From positions 537,799 to 601,798 of the forward strand of contig JAEVLN010000025.1 of assembly GCA_018350325.1 (NCBI GenBank): DNA of 64,000 nt, read 5' to 3'. Shown in pieces: positions 19,197 through 29,208 of this stretch (positions are counted from its first letter, which is position 1; every line of letters starts with the position of its first letter). The translations under genes and the position numbers were made by a program. The DNA is from Globodera rostochiensis (Eukaryota > Nematoda > Chromadorea > Rhabditida > Heteroderidae). The notes beneath the pieces were generated by a model. The model saw nothing but the letters and a program-made list of their open reading frames with translations. It searched no databases and was not told the DNA's origin.

Positions 19197-20086
19197 ATGA
19201 AATTTTGGCAATTTATTATTTTCATAATCTATTCAGCATTTTTGATCAAAAATGCAAATTCTGTGGGCGAAGGCGGATCAAAACTTTACAAAACATTTGA
19301 TGAAATATTTGGAAAAGGATGGGACGATGAAAGTAATGATTCAAAAAATTTGAACTGTCGTCATGTTAAAGAAAAAGTTCAAGACGTACAAGCTCCAAAC
19401 ATTTCTGATCAGAAAAATATTGATGAAATATTAAAACAGAAATTTGATGAAATTTATGATGAAAATTGGTCGGAAGACGAAAACAATTCAACGCCAGATC
19501 AAGATCAAAGTGTTGATGAACTACAAAATGAGTCAAATGAATGTGAAAAAATTCAATCTGATCAGCAAAAACGTGAAATTATCCAAAAATTCCATGAAAT
19601 GAAAGATAATTATCGGGAAAAGGGATGTTCCAAAAATGAATGGAGTCAAATTGAGAGAAAAATTGCGAATAGTTTGGGTGTTGGTCGCACAACAATTTAT
19701 AAATGGAGCAAAGAATTGGGCTTAAGTCGAGAAACGAAATTTAAATCAAAGTTTTCTGAGTTAGAAAAACGTCAAATTTTGAAACAATTTGATGAAATAA
19801 AAAGCAAATGTTTGAAGGCAAAAATCAAAAGCGGTCAAAGAATGAACTCGATGAGAAAATTGCAAAAAAATTCGGCGTTTGTTTCAGCACAATTTATTAT
19901 TGGAAGCGCAAATTTGGCCTTTCTGTCAGCAATAAAACATTTTTTGATGCAACAAAAATTGGAATTTTAAAGGAATATGCCAAAATAAAAGGGAAGAATC
20001 CGAAAATGAGTGATTATGGCATTGCTGATTTGTTGAAAATCTCAATAAGCAGTTTAAAAAGATGGAAAGCTCAATTTAGATTTTAA
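19197..20086 (+). pseudogene. Secreted HTH copy with a single frameshift in unit 2
   Basis: The start at 19197 gives a good signal peptide (MKFWQFIIFIIYSAFLIKNA), FDEIFGKGWDDE, NCRHVKEKVQD and HTH unit 1 (GVGRTTIYKWSKELG). At about 19838 one base is missing compared with 38064-39038 (AAAAGCGGTCAAAG against AAAAGCGGTTCAAA). The frame runs to a stop at 19970, and the rest (units 2 and 3, GVCFSTIYYWKRKFG and DLLKISISSLKRWKAQF) continues in another frame to 20086. It also ends early, after RF. A truncated secreted protein with one HTH unit could still be made, so it may be recently dead or an assembly error. Confidence 0.8.
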
Positions 20087-20603
20087 AAATAAATACTACG
20101 GACTTTGTGAGGGCCCCTGACTCAACGTGAAGATGTTATTATTGTTTGGGATTGGATTATTTCAAAATTGTTGTTATTTTATTGATTTCTTTAATTTTAT
20201 AAAAGTTTTAAAATAAATATGTATCAATTTGCTGTGACTTCCACAAATTTACTTTCTGTGTTTTTACTCCATGAGAAAAATTGTTGGTGGTGTGAAAATA
20301 TCGGAATTTTAGAAAGCTCCATCAAGACTTAATGCTAATGTTTTGCTCCGTTCACTGCGAAATTTTTAGAAACACGGACAATTCACGAAGGTTTCGAGCC
20401 CGGATTTAAATTTTAATAAAAATTTTTGTATGGTAATAAATAGAAAAGTATAATTCCGGCACAACTGTAGACTATCCGTTCATAAGAATAGCTTTTAATT
20501 GGATATCGAGATTTTCAAATGACACGGGTAAGGGCTACGGGCACGGATTACCGACGTACAATGGCAAGGGCTACACGGGCTAAAACCCCGCGTACCCCGT
20601 TTT
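20087..20603. other. Intergenic, 3' flank shared with 39039-39400
   Basis: Matches the DNA downstream of the 38064 gene (for example TTTTATAAAAGTTTTAAAAT, CATCAAGACTTA, GACTATCCGTTC). That match and the tRNA-like unit that follows in both places indicate segmental duplication. No gene. Confidence 0.5.
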
Positions 20604-20792
20604 GTAAGGATTTGAGTGTTCCGCTGGTTGGAAGCGAACGGTTAAAACGCCTATGGCGGGGGCAAAAGATCATCCATAAAGAAGAAGGCTAATGGGACGC
20701 CCCGGTAGCTCAGTTGGAAGAGCTGCCACGGATTGGGTGGAGGACGTGGGTTCGAGTCCCACCCGGGGCTAGCATTTTGCCTATTCTTTACT
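20604..20792 (+). repeat. Tandem unit 1 containing tRNA-like sequence
   Basis: About 189 bp starting GTAAGGATTTGAGTGTTCCG, repeated almost perfectly at 20888-21079. Each has about 95 bp of leader, then the tRNA-like body, then CTAGCATTTTGCCTATTCTT. Confidence 0.8.
20699..20769 (+). tRNA. tRNA-like sequence, probably degenerate or SINE-type
   Basis: A 7-bp acceptor stem GCCCCGG/CCGGGGC, an A-box-like TAGCTCAGTTGGAAGAG and a T arm GTGGG-TTCGAGT-CCCAC with B box GGTTCGAGTCC are all clear. The anticodon arm is poor: this copy is one base short of its neighbour, the loop lacks U33 and the stem does not pair well. I therefore cannot assign an amino acid and regard it as a tRNA-derived repeat or pseudo-tRNA. 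Confidence 0.35.
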
Positions 20793-20887
20793 GGTAGCAC
20801 CGGATGGTTGCCCAACCGTCGCCAGCGAAGCGATCGATGTGTGATCGAACGATGGACCGAGGGACCGGTCCCGTTGAGGATGAAGCT

Positions 20888-21079
20888 GTAAGGATTTGAG
20901 TGTTCCGCTGGTTGGAAGCGAACGGTTAAAACGCCTATGGCGGGGGCAAAAGATCATCCATAAAGAAGAAGGCTAATGGGACGCCCCGGTAGCTCAGTTG
21001 GAAGAGCTGCCCACGGATTGGGTGGAGGACGTGGGTTCGAGTCCCACCCGGGGCTAGCATTTTGCCTATTCTTTACTGT
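20888..21079 (+). repeat. Tandem unit 2 containing tRNA-like sequence
   Basis: Near-exact copy of 20604-20792, 284 bp downstream. The main difference is one extra C in the anticodon-arm region. Confidence 0.8.
20983..21054 (+). tRNA. tRNA-like sequence, 72 nt copy
   Basis: Full-length counterpart of 20699-20769 (72 nt, correct spacing between D arm and T arm). In the standard register the anticodon loop is CGGATTG with G at position 33 and GAT at 34-36, and stem pairing fails at several positions. A Pol III-transcribable tRNA-derived element is more likely than a decoding tRNA. Confidence 0.35.
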
Positions 21080-21492
21080 TTTAACATTTTTGAGCGAAAG
21101 ATTTTGAAAATTTTGTCGATTTTGAATTAGACAAAATAGGAGCTGACAAATGAGGGGTAGAGACCGGATTTTTTGAAATTCCCCGATCAGGATTTTTAAA
21201 AGGTGCCAGCGGTGCCGAATGGCTCCGCCGCAAAAATTTGAATTTTTTGACTCAATTTGTTAAGCGATTTCAACGAAAATTTCAAAAATTCGTAATGAAT
21301 AGGAGAGGCCCGGCGGTGACGATAAGCGCTGCCGGGAAATTTTTTGATTTTAATGAATCTTGCTAAAAAAATTGGTCCAATAATTACCAATGCATTTGAC
21401 AAAGAATTTTTAAAATCGGTGACTTTGTCCAACCAAAAAATGAAAAAGTTGTCATGGCGCCCTATTTTTAAATTCGGGAAAAATTTTTAGAA
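21080..21492. other. Intergenic with two GC-rich hairpins
   Basis: 21206-21230 and 21311-21334 are copies of the CGGCGGTGCC-GATA-GGCGCCGCCG type hairpin, about 105 bp apart. The adjoining TTTTTTGACTCAATTTGTTA is shared with the copies at 33171 and 58475. No gene. Confidence 0.5.
21311..21334. repeat. Dispersed GC-rich hairpin with GATA loop
   Basis: CGGCGGTGAC-GATA-AGCGCTGCCG. The outer stem is mostly paired and the loop is GATA. A variant of the perfect copy at 33171-33194. Confidence 0.65.
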
Positions 21493-22095
21493 AAAACTTT
21501 ACAAATCATTTGTTGAAATATTTGGAAAAGGATGGGACGATGAAAGTAATGATTCAAAAGACTTGAACTGTCGCCATGTTAAAGAAGAAGTTCAAGACGT
21601 ACAAGCTCCAATCACTTCTGATCAGAAAAATATTGATGAAATATTGAAACAGAAATTTGATGAAATTTATGATGAAAATTGGTCGGAAGACGAAAACAAT
21701 TCAACGCCAGATCAAGATCAAAGTGTTGATGAACATCAAAATGAGTCCAATGAATGTGAAAAAATTGAGTCTGATCAGCAAAAATGGGAAATTATTCAAA
21801 AATTCGTGAAATGAAAGATAATTATCGGAAAAAAACAAACACGCACATTCAGCCAAAGAATGGGTTAAAATTGAAGCAAAAATACTTATATTACATGGTT
21901 TGGGTGTTGGTCGACAACAATTTATAAATGGATCAAAGAATTGGGTTTAAACCAAAAGTTTACTGAGTTAGAAAAATGTCAAATTTTAAAACAATTTGAT
22001 GAAATAAAAAGCAAATGTAAAAAGGCAAAACACAAAAACATTTCAATGCGTGAATTTGATCAGAAAATTGCAAAAAAAAAAAAAAGAAAAAGCGT
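21493..22095 (+). pseudogene. Secreted HTH copy lacking signal peptide, frameshifted
   Basis: Begins abruptly at KLYKSFVEIFGKGWDDE. NCRHVKEEVQDVQAPITSDQ and SDQQKWEIIQKF follow in one frame to a stop at 21814. Diverged pieces of HTH unit 1 (near 21895-21945) and unit 2 (near 21965-22075) follow in other frames, ending in a poly-A run at 22070. No start codon is possible in the family position. Confidence 0.8.
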
Positions 22096-22345
22096 AGAAA
22101 TGAATTGAGTCGGGAACAGAGGTGAGAGTTGAGAGGAGGTGAGGGACCGCCCCTTTGGGATTAACGAGATGGACGACAATAATCGATGCGAGCCCCAGGG
22201 CAAAGATTGAGTGTGATTAGATTATATGTATCACTTATAATTATTTTCATGCAATATTGCCGTGTTCTGTATCAATCGTTAATGGGGTCTTTCTTTTTTT
22301 ATGGATTTGGAGAAAGTGACGACGACTAGGACGTGTGTACAAATT

Positions 22346-22436
22346 AGAGCCCCATCGAGACGAGATCTCGTCTCGAGATTCTCGAAAAAATCTCGACCTC
22401 GAGATCTCGCTCGAAGCTCAAGTCCGGGCTCTAATT
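22346..22436. repeat. Foldback repeat with TCTCGAGA core
   Basis: Opens AGAGCCCCATCGAGACGAGA and closes CTCAAGTCCGGGCTCTAATT, so the ends are inverted (AGAGCCC/GGGCTCT) around repeated GATCTCGTCTCGAGATTCTC. A longer copy lies at 25525-25690. Confidence 0.6.
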
Positions 22437-22545
22437 ATTATAGCTAAATTCCGTAGAAAATTACTAATAAAATCTATCTCTTAATAGAATCTAATTGAAA
22501 CAAAAAGGAAAAAGCTATATTATAAAAAGACATTTATATTATTTC

Positions 22546-22770
22546 TTTATAATAATGGCAAATGGCACAATGCCAAAAGTGGTCACAAAAGTGCATAAAA
22601 TTGTAAAATATATTTTAAGCAAATATTATTTGTTAACCAAAAGGGCAAACAAACAAAGCACAACGAAAAGCGATTTTAAATTATATTCTTTCTTTATAAA
22701 TTATAATAATGGCAAATGGCACAATGCCAAAAGTGGTCACAAAAAGTGCATAAATTTGTGTATAAAAGCG
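22546..22770 (+). repeat. Pair of direct repeats (GGCAAATGGCACAATGCC)
   Basis: ATAATGGCAAATGGCACAAT and the following AAAAGTGGTCACAAAAGTGC occur at 22553 and again near 22698, about 146 bp apart. The second is followed by TTTGTGTATAAAAGCGAATA, which is also seen in the tandem block at 24378. No gene. Confidence 0.6.
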
Positions 22771-22928
22771 AATAGTATTTGTTTAAAATTACATAAGCCA
22801 TTTTTCTTTTAATCAATCCATCTTTAAGTTTATTTACTTTTCACCTTCCTTTTTGTACATTTTTCGTTGATAGATTATACATTCTTAATCCAATTGCAAA
22901 GCTACGGGCAAGTTTTCTCAGGGAAAAA

Positions 22929-23300
22929 GACGATTCGTTCCCTTTTGCCCAACTTTTTTGAAACTTTTTCATTATAACTTTTTTTTTATAGCGAACCAAA
23001 TGAAATATTTTTGGTATCATTCGAAAGCAAACAGTGAGTAGAAGCAATTATCAAGCAAAAGCTAACCGATTGGCCAAATGCCAAAAAAGTTATGACCATC
23101 ATGGCCACAAAACTCAAATTTTCTGATTTTTGGCCCATAACTTTTTTGGCATTTGTTTAATCGGTTAGCTTTTGCTTGTTAATAGCTTCTACTCAATGTT
23201 TGCTTTCGAAGATAGCAAAAAGATTTCATTTGGTTTGCTATAAGAAAAGTTATAATGAAAAAGGTTCAAAAAAGTTGGGCAAAAGGGGAACGAATCGTCC
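22929..23300. repeat. Long imperfect inverted repeat (foldback element)
   Basis: The left arm starts GACGATTCGTTCCCTTTTGC at 22929 and the right arm ends in its near complement at 23300. Arms are roughly 165 nt around a 35-nt centre (CATGGCCACAAAACTC). Matching landmarks in both arms include CAAATGAAAT, TTCGAAAGCAAAC and GCTAACCGATT. A transcript would fold into one long hairpin. No ORF of note. Confidence 0.75.
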
Positions 23301-24179
23301 TTCGTTTTCATCTGTTTTTTAAATAGGTTTAATTTCCATTTGGGTGGGACGCCGCGGGGGGTAAAATTCGTCGGTATAAATTTATCTGACCAAATTAAAT
23401 TAATTTAATAATGCTCCACAGGCATTTTGCTTTTTTGTTTGATTTTAGCTTTGGCAAGGTTTCTTTGCGGCATTACGGCCTTTTAGACGTTGGTGGGGGG
23501 GGGTCTAGAAAGGTGCATACCAAAGACCAAAAAGTTAGTTTAATTTATTTACACTGGATTGGCAAAAGGTTAAGAAATAATAAGCTTACATATAAGAAGA
23601 AAGAAAATGTATCACTTCTGTCATTAGTTCGAACTCGCTAATGTGAAATTCAAAAAACAATTTATTTAAAAATTTGTAACAGCAATGGAATTTAAATGCC
23701 AAAAATTGCTTTTACATCTGCGTAATTCTGCTCAACAACTTGGCTGCTGCTGATGATGATGATGAGTAATTCTTTAAATTATTTTAATCTTTTCATTATT
23801 TTCATACATTGCGTGATGATTACTAAAGACCGGAAACTTGGACACAAAACCCAAAACATTTTTTGGTTTTGATTTTTTGTATTGTACTCAAATTTGACCC
23901 AAAACCCGATTTTTTTGGTCTTGCTCATTTGATCTAAAAACCTAACAATTTTTTAGTTTTTTTTTGGCCTAGCAAAACCCCAAAAATTTGTACAAACCCA
24001 AAAGATTTTAGTAAAACATAACAAAAAGCTTGAATTTCAGATTTTTTTAAAATATTTTTATAAAATTTATTCAACACGTTTGGTGAAATTAGTTATTTAT
24101 CTAATTAGCGTTTTTTTTTAAATCTCGTATTCAAAAAATTGACTCTTTTTTTTGGGTTGTGCTTTAATTTGGCCCAAAA
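23301..24179. other. Intergenic, nothing firm
   Basis: AT-rich. Includes AAACCCAAAA-type low-complexity DNA from 23840 that resembles 39880-39920. The 76-codon open frame at 23411-23641 has no recognisable feature. Confidence 0.4.
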
Positions 24180-24264
24180 CCAAAAAACTTTTGGACCGAT
24201 TTTTTGTACAAAAACCCCAAACTTTCTGATTTAAACTCATCTAAATTTTCAGGGATTTTGGAGA

Positions 24265-24501
24265 ATGCATTTTTGTGTGCTTATTTCGGCGATTTTTGTG
24301 CTTCTTAAGGCAGCAAGTGCAGCAGAATGCGGCTGTGTCGGGTCAAAACCAGCCGAAGGGACCGTAGAAGCATTAAATTTGTATATAAAAGCGAAAATTA
24401 TTTGTTTAAAATCACATAAATATGGCCCGGATTTATACGGACTAAAAACCCCCAAATATGGATGGACCAAAAACCCCAAAAAGTGCCAAAATATGGACTA
24501 A
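24265..24501 (+). CDS. Small secreted-protein ORF, tandem copy 1
   Basis: The ATG gives 78 codons. Residues 1-20 are a textbook signal peptide (MHFCVLISAIFVLLKAASAA), followed by ECGCVGSKPAEGTVEALNLY. An acceptor-like TAAATTTTCAG lies just before GGATTTTGGAGAATG, 16 bases upstream of the start, so the mRNA may be trans-spliced there. The C-terminal half after KAKI is low-complexity and may be intron or untranslated. I do not recognise the family. The conserved secretory leader in both tandem copies is the main support for coding. Confidence 0.4.
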   Translation: MHFCVLISAIFVLLKAASAAECGCVGSKPAEGTVEALNLYIKAKIICLKSHKYGPDLYGLKTPKYGWTKNPKKCQNMD

Positions 24502-24617
24502 AAAATGTTTGTGCTCCAATTTGTGGCCAAACCCAAAAAACTTTTGGACCGATTTTTTGTACAAAAACCCCAAACTTTCTGATTTAAACTCATCTAAATT
24601 TTCAGGGATTTTGGAGA

Positions 24618-24809
24618 ATGCATTTTTGTGTGCTTATTTCGGCGATTTTTGTGCTTCTTATGGCAGAAAGTGTAGCAGAATGCGGCTGTGTCGGGTCAAA
24701 ACCAGCCGAAGGGACCGTAGAAGCGTTAAATTTGTATATAAAAGCGAAAATTAACTTTTGGACCGATTTTTTGTACAAAAACCCCAAACTTTCTGATAAA
24801 CTCATTTAA
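24618..24809 (+). CDS. Small secreted-protein ORF, tandem copy 2
   Basis: 63 codons. The leader MHFCVLISAIFVLLMAESVA differs from copy 1 at three residues (K to M, A to E, A to V), while the mature part CGCVGSKPAEGTVEALNLYI is unchanged. It diverges after KAKI because of the unit junction. Same acceptor-like TTTTCAG upstream. Family unknown. The A-to-E and A-to-V changes in the leader could weaken secretion. Confidence 0.4.
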   Translation: MHFCVLISAIFVLLMAESVAECGCVGSKPAEGTVEALNLYIKAKINFWTDFLYKNPKLSDKLI

Positions 24810-24840
24810 TTTTTTTAGGGATTCTGGAGAGACAGCTCAA

Positions 24841-26338
24841 AATTTTGCAACAAAATACCTGATGAACTTTACACTGGATATCGGACAACGATGGAGTGAT
24901 TATTGCTGTTTCATTTTTGCTATAGCGTTTTGTTCTCGGTGATTGAATTGTTGTGCTCATTACTGTATTGTTGCAAAAATGTTATCGGAGATGCCATAAT
25001 TTCAATTTCTCACAACACGATATGAAAAAGCCTTTTTTATAAATGCCAAAAATCGATGTAATGTATTGATTGCTCCTTTTTTTTATATGGACACTTTTGC
25101 TCAATATTAATAGCATTCTGTGCCGTGCCATTGTCTCAATTCTTTCTTCTCTTTTCCCTACTTTTTTATATTTTTGCCAACAAATTTTTTTTCGATAAAA
25201 AGGGTCGATCGAATTGTTTATGCATTTTTTAAATGTGGGAGGGGAGGATCATTTTTGCTATAGCGTTTCATCTGTTCTCGATGATTGGGTATTTTCCGTT
25301 TTTATTGCATTTTTTTTGTTGTGGACTCTGATCGGAACTTGTAAATATTTTTGTTTTAAATAGTTTGTCTTAACCAACATGGCGATGGGAGATAAAATGC
25401 CTAGTGCGGTGCTAAAAGACTATCATCCATAAAGAAAAAGGTACAAAAATTAAATTACCTTTTAATTTTTTCCCTGCTCACCTAAACGCTCCAGAAACCC
25501 CCAAAAATCAGTATTTGTTAAACCCGATCTCGTCTCGAGGATCTCGAAAAATCTCGACGAGATTCTCGAAAAATCTCGACCTCGAGATCTTGCTCGACGA
25601 AAAATGAGCTTCACGAGATTTTTCGAGACCGAGATTTTTTCGAGAATCTCGACTCGAGATCTCGCTCGAAGCTCAAGTCCGGGCTCTAGTCAAATAAAAT
25701 GATATCGGATCGGGTTGAATGTGGGCTCTGCGAGTAAAGAATTTTTTTGTACCCGTTCGATTTTGTTGAAGAGATTTTAGTTGTTGGGTTCCAAACAGGG
25801 ATGGATGTGTTCACGCCAATCACGGCGTTTTTGGGGTCTGTGATCACGGATCACGGTCACGGATTTTTTAAAATAATCCGTGGTTTTGCTCCGTGATTGG
25901 TGTTGATGAGGAAAGGAGAACAATCTATTCTTTTCATAACATATCGTACCTTCTACCGGTTGGCGAACATCGAAGCCCGAGAGGTTAGTTACTACATCGA
26001 AAACATTACAATAAATGAGCGATTTGATAGGCAATTTTCAACCCAATGCCAAGAGAGAAAAAGTTCCGTAACGGAAAATGGCAAAAAGTAGAAGATGTTA
26101 AAAGGATAATTCAGCATGTTTAAATACAACATTTTTAAAATAAGTTTTGGCTTAAAATCATTCAAAAAGCATGAATCGTCAAATGTTTGGAGTGGCAAAA
26201 TCCTTCAATTGTACGAATTCGGCTTTGTCCAATGAATTTGTTACAAAGAATGACACCAAAAAAGTTAAAATCCAAAACTCTTCCATTTTTTATTTAGGCA
26301 AAATGACCTCTGAATTTAAGGGCATTTATAATCTATGT
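24841..26338. other. Intergenic with CTCGAGA foldback and SINE-like scrap
   Basis: 24893-24930 and 25245-25290 share TTTTTGCTATAGCGTTT-type words. 25419-25440 (CATCCATAAAGAAAAAGG) matches the leader of the tRNA-like units at 20664. 25525-25690 is a long copy of the 22346-22436 foldback. 25800-25880 has GTGATCACGGATCACGG palindromes. 26170-26290 resembles the 5' end of the 1467 gene in inverse orientation (GTCAAATGTTTGGAGTGGCA). No intact gene. Confidence 0.45.
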
Positions 26339-26346
26339 CCTCTCAC

Positions 26347-28525
26347 TAGGGCTGCCAAAAATATGCAAATGCATATTTTTTTCCTGGATTCTACGTAGTC
26401 TAAATAGTAGGAAAAACATCTTCTTTTTTGAATTTGCGAACAAAAGTCGGGACTTTTATTTGCATATTTTTGCATATTTCCGACTTTTTGTGCATATTTG
26501 CATATTTTGGGTTTTTGTGCATATTTCGTGCATATTTCGCCATTTTTGATAAATTTTTCAGGTTTTCTGAGAAATTCGACAGTAAATATTTCCAATATGG
26601 CTAAAATTTAGTCCAAATCTGCATGGATGCGCGACTGGATTAACAGAATCGACGGAAAAACAACGTACACGACTGACGGAACAATAGTGTATTGTCAGCC
26701 TTGTCAACAACAGGTTGAAAATCAACCGTTTTCATCGCGACAACAACAACAACAAGACAACGAAAACAATTTGCAGGTACCTTCAAAGAGATTCTCACAG
26801 CTAAAACAACATGATGAAACTGGCAAGCATAAATCGAACTTTGAACATTTCGTCCGACCAAGCGGAAGTGTCCAAAAACAACCTTTTTTGGCTGACACTT
26901 CAGTTAAAAAGCCTGATCAATTTACAATGGAGTTGTGTGATGCCTTAATTTCTGCTAACATTCCATTTTACAAATTGGAAAACAAAGTTTTCAGAGGTTT
27001 TGCTTGTTTTTTTCATAATAACTTTCTTTACTTAGAATTTCTTGAAAAACATTGCAAGCGCACCTTTCCCAGTCGAATGACATTGCACAACCATCTTGGA
27101 ATATGTTACGAACAGGTTTTATAATAATTCTATTAAATAACAAAAATGTAGAGAACTTAAATTTCAGAAAATGGATGAACTTAAAAAGGAGTTCAGTGGC
27201 AAACAAATTTGGGCCTCTGTTGTTGAAACAACGGACAAGAAAGGAAGGTACGTCGCCAATTTGATTATTGGAGTCTTGGATTGCAAATTGAATAAACCTG
27301 TGTTGGTCGCCGTCAAGTACCTTGAAAAGACTAACAACGAAACAATAGCGCGTTTTGTCAATGATAATCTCCGAACGTTCATTTCCGCTGAAAATTTATT
27401 GCTATTTGTAACGGACGGTGCGCGTTACATGATTAAAGCGGCGAAGGTTCCCAAAAATTGTGAATTTACTAACATTAATAGTTATTTTAAGGGGCTCAAA
27501 ATGTTTTACCCCAACTTAATCCATTTGACGTGTGTCTGTCACGGCCTTAACAGAGTGTGTGAAGCAATTCGGGCCCACTTTGTTGATGTGGATGAATTGA
27601 TTGCCAGTACAAAAAAAGTTTTTTCTAAGGCGCCGTCAAGGGTAGCCAAATTTCGAGAACTGTGCGATTTACCCCTTCCTCCACGCCCTATCATCACAAG
27701 ATGGGCAACCTGGCTTCGTGCCGCACTGTACTATTCTGAACATTTTGATCAAATTGGTGCAATTGTTGAATGTTTCAACCAAAACGATTCCGACGCCATA
27801 AAAAAATCACAAATTTCATTCAAAATTCCGAATGTGCAAGCAGATTTGGCATTTATTCGTGCAAATTTTCACTATTTGCCTGACGCAATTGAGAAATTAG
27901 AGGCGCGCGACCTCCTACTTGTGGAAAGTTAAAATTATTGTTACATTCTAAATTAATTTTCATCTTTTTAACTTAAAGGTTTGGATATACTGGCAGATGT
28001 TGGAAATGAAATAAATTTGGTGCCTGGGCCCGTTGGAAAAGTGATGCAAGAAAAGTTCGGCAATGTCCTGCTAAACAATCCTGGATTTGATCAGATGCGG
28101 GTAAAAAAAAAATATTTTTTTTTAAATAGTTTGATTTTAGGAAATCGGCATGGTTTTGCGGGGAGAACATGTTCAAATGCATTTGCCACCAGATGTGATT
28201 GCAAAATTCAAATATGCGCCAATTCAATCCTGCGAAGTGGAGAGATCTTTTTCGATTTACAAACATATTCTGGCAGATAACAGGATGAGCTTTACGACAG
28301 AAAACCTTGAAAAATTTTTGATTTGCAATTGCAAAAACAACTGTTAAAATCTATGGAGAATAAATTTTTTTTTAACTACATTTTCACCCTAAATTTTCAA
28401 CTTTTTATGCATATTTGGTGCATATTTTGCGATTTTTATGCATATTTTATGCATATTTCACTGTTTTATTTGCATGTTTATGTGCATATTTTGGCCACTT
28501 TTTGTGCATATTTTTGGCAGCCCTA
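26347..28525 (+). mobile_element. Near-intact hAT-type DNA transposon
   Basis: Ends are inverted repeats (TAGGGCTGCCAAAAATATGC at the left and its complement at the right, 21 bp perfect). The 8-bp target duplication CCTCTCAC is exact at 26339-26346 and 28526-28533. Both subterminal zones (26450-26560 and 28400-28515) are packed with TGCATATTT words, the usual layout of hAT transposase-binding sites. It encodes a four-exon transposase. Size 2179 bp. Confidence 0.92.
26627..28347 (+). CDS. hAT-family transposase, four exons
   Basis: Exons 26627-27115, 27168-27927, 27979-28100 and 28141-28347 join in phase with GT-AG introns and give about 525 aa. The N-terminus has a zinc-finger-like pattern (YCQPC...LKQHDETGKH). 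The catalytic-core landmarks are FVTDGARYM (Asp), TCVCHGLNRV (Cys/His) and ITRWATWLRAAL (the RW segment). The C-terminus has the hAT dimerisation motif CEVERSFSIYKHIL and NRMSFTTENLEKFL. Transposases of this type cut and reinsert elements through their TIRs. An in-frame TAG at 26609, 12 bases after an upstream ATG (26597), means translation must begin at 26627, or the original N-terminus was about ten residues longer. Otherwise no damage is visible. Confidence 0.85.
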
Positions 28526-28533
28526 CCTCTCAC

Positions 28534-29079
28534 CAATTAACATTTAACACCAATTATTCAACATGTTATTCACCAGCTGCTACAGTTGCATCTGCGTCAA
28601 CTGCAGATGACGCTTTGAAGTGAGAGGTGGCTGAGGATGATGATGATAATGGGCAGATCAATTTGTTATTTGTCAACTATTAAATAAATAATAATTTTGT
28701 TAAAAAAATAATTATTTTTAAAATTTCTATCTCAACAAATAATCTGCATAGATGAAGTATAGTGTCGGCAACAGTGGACCCAAATAATTGATAAAATAAT
28801 AATTAAAATATAATTTTTTATTAATTCCTTGTCAACTTTGACCATCCATACTTTCTTTTTAGACAATTGGATAAATGTAAACTTTTTCATTAACACTTAT
28901 TTTAATAAAGCTACCTTTGATTATTTGATTTAATTATGCCATTTCATTCAACAACAAAAATTTTAGGGGTGGGGGGGAGTGCCTGGGTGCTTTTGTCGTC
29001 GTCATATCGGTCGAAGTGCGAGCGACATCTCGACATCTGCATTGCCTGTAAATTAAAATGAATTTGTCTTCGAACGATT
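28534..29079. other. Intergenic, nothing recognised
   Basis: AT-rich spacer with a poly-G run near 28973. No gene. Confidence 0.45.
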
Positions 29080-29208
29080 TGATCTTTTCAGGAAACCAAT
29101 AAAAGCATTGGATTAATAAACATTGACTATATTGACAAAAACTAGTTTATTGCTAAATTATTAATATTTCTAATAAAATTTAAAGAAATTCTTAAGGAAT
29201 TGGAGGCA
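29080..29208 (+). promoter_or_regulatory. Conserved upstream block of gene 29209-30114
   Basis: Family A upstream block (GATCTTTTCAGGAAACCAAT, TTGACAAAAACTAGTTTATT). The acceptor-like hexamer is changed from TTGCAG to TTGGAG, so this copy may lose the putative splice acceptor. Confidence 0.5.

Larger units (their letters stand above)
24180..24840 (+). repeat. Tandem duplication, unit about 353 bp, third unit truncated
   Basis: 24182-24400 and 24535-24753 are near-identical (AACTTTTGGACCGATTTTTT through AAATTTGTATATAAAAGCGA). A third start, AACTTTTGGACC, occurs at 24753 and runs to TTTTTTTAGGGATTCTGGAG near 24825. Each unit carries a small signal-peptide ORF. Confidence 0.8.
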
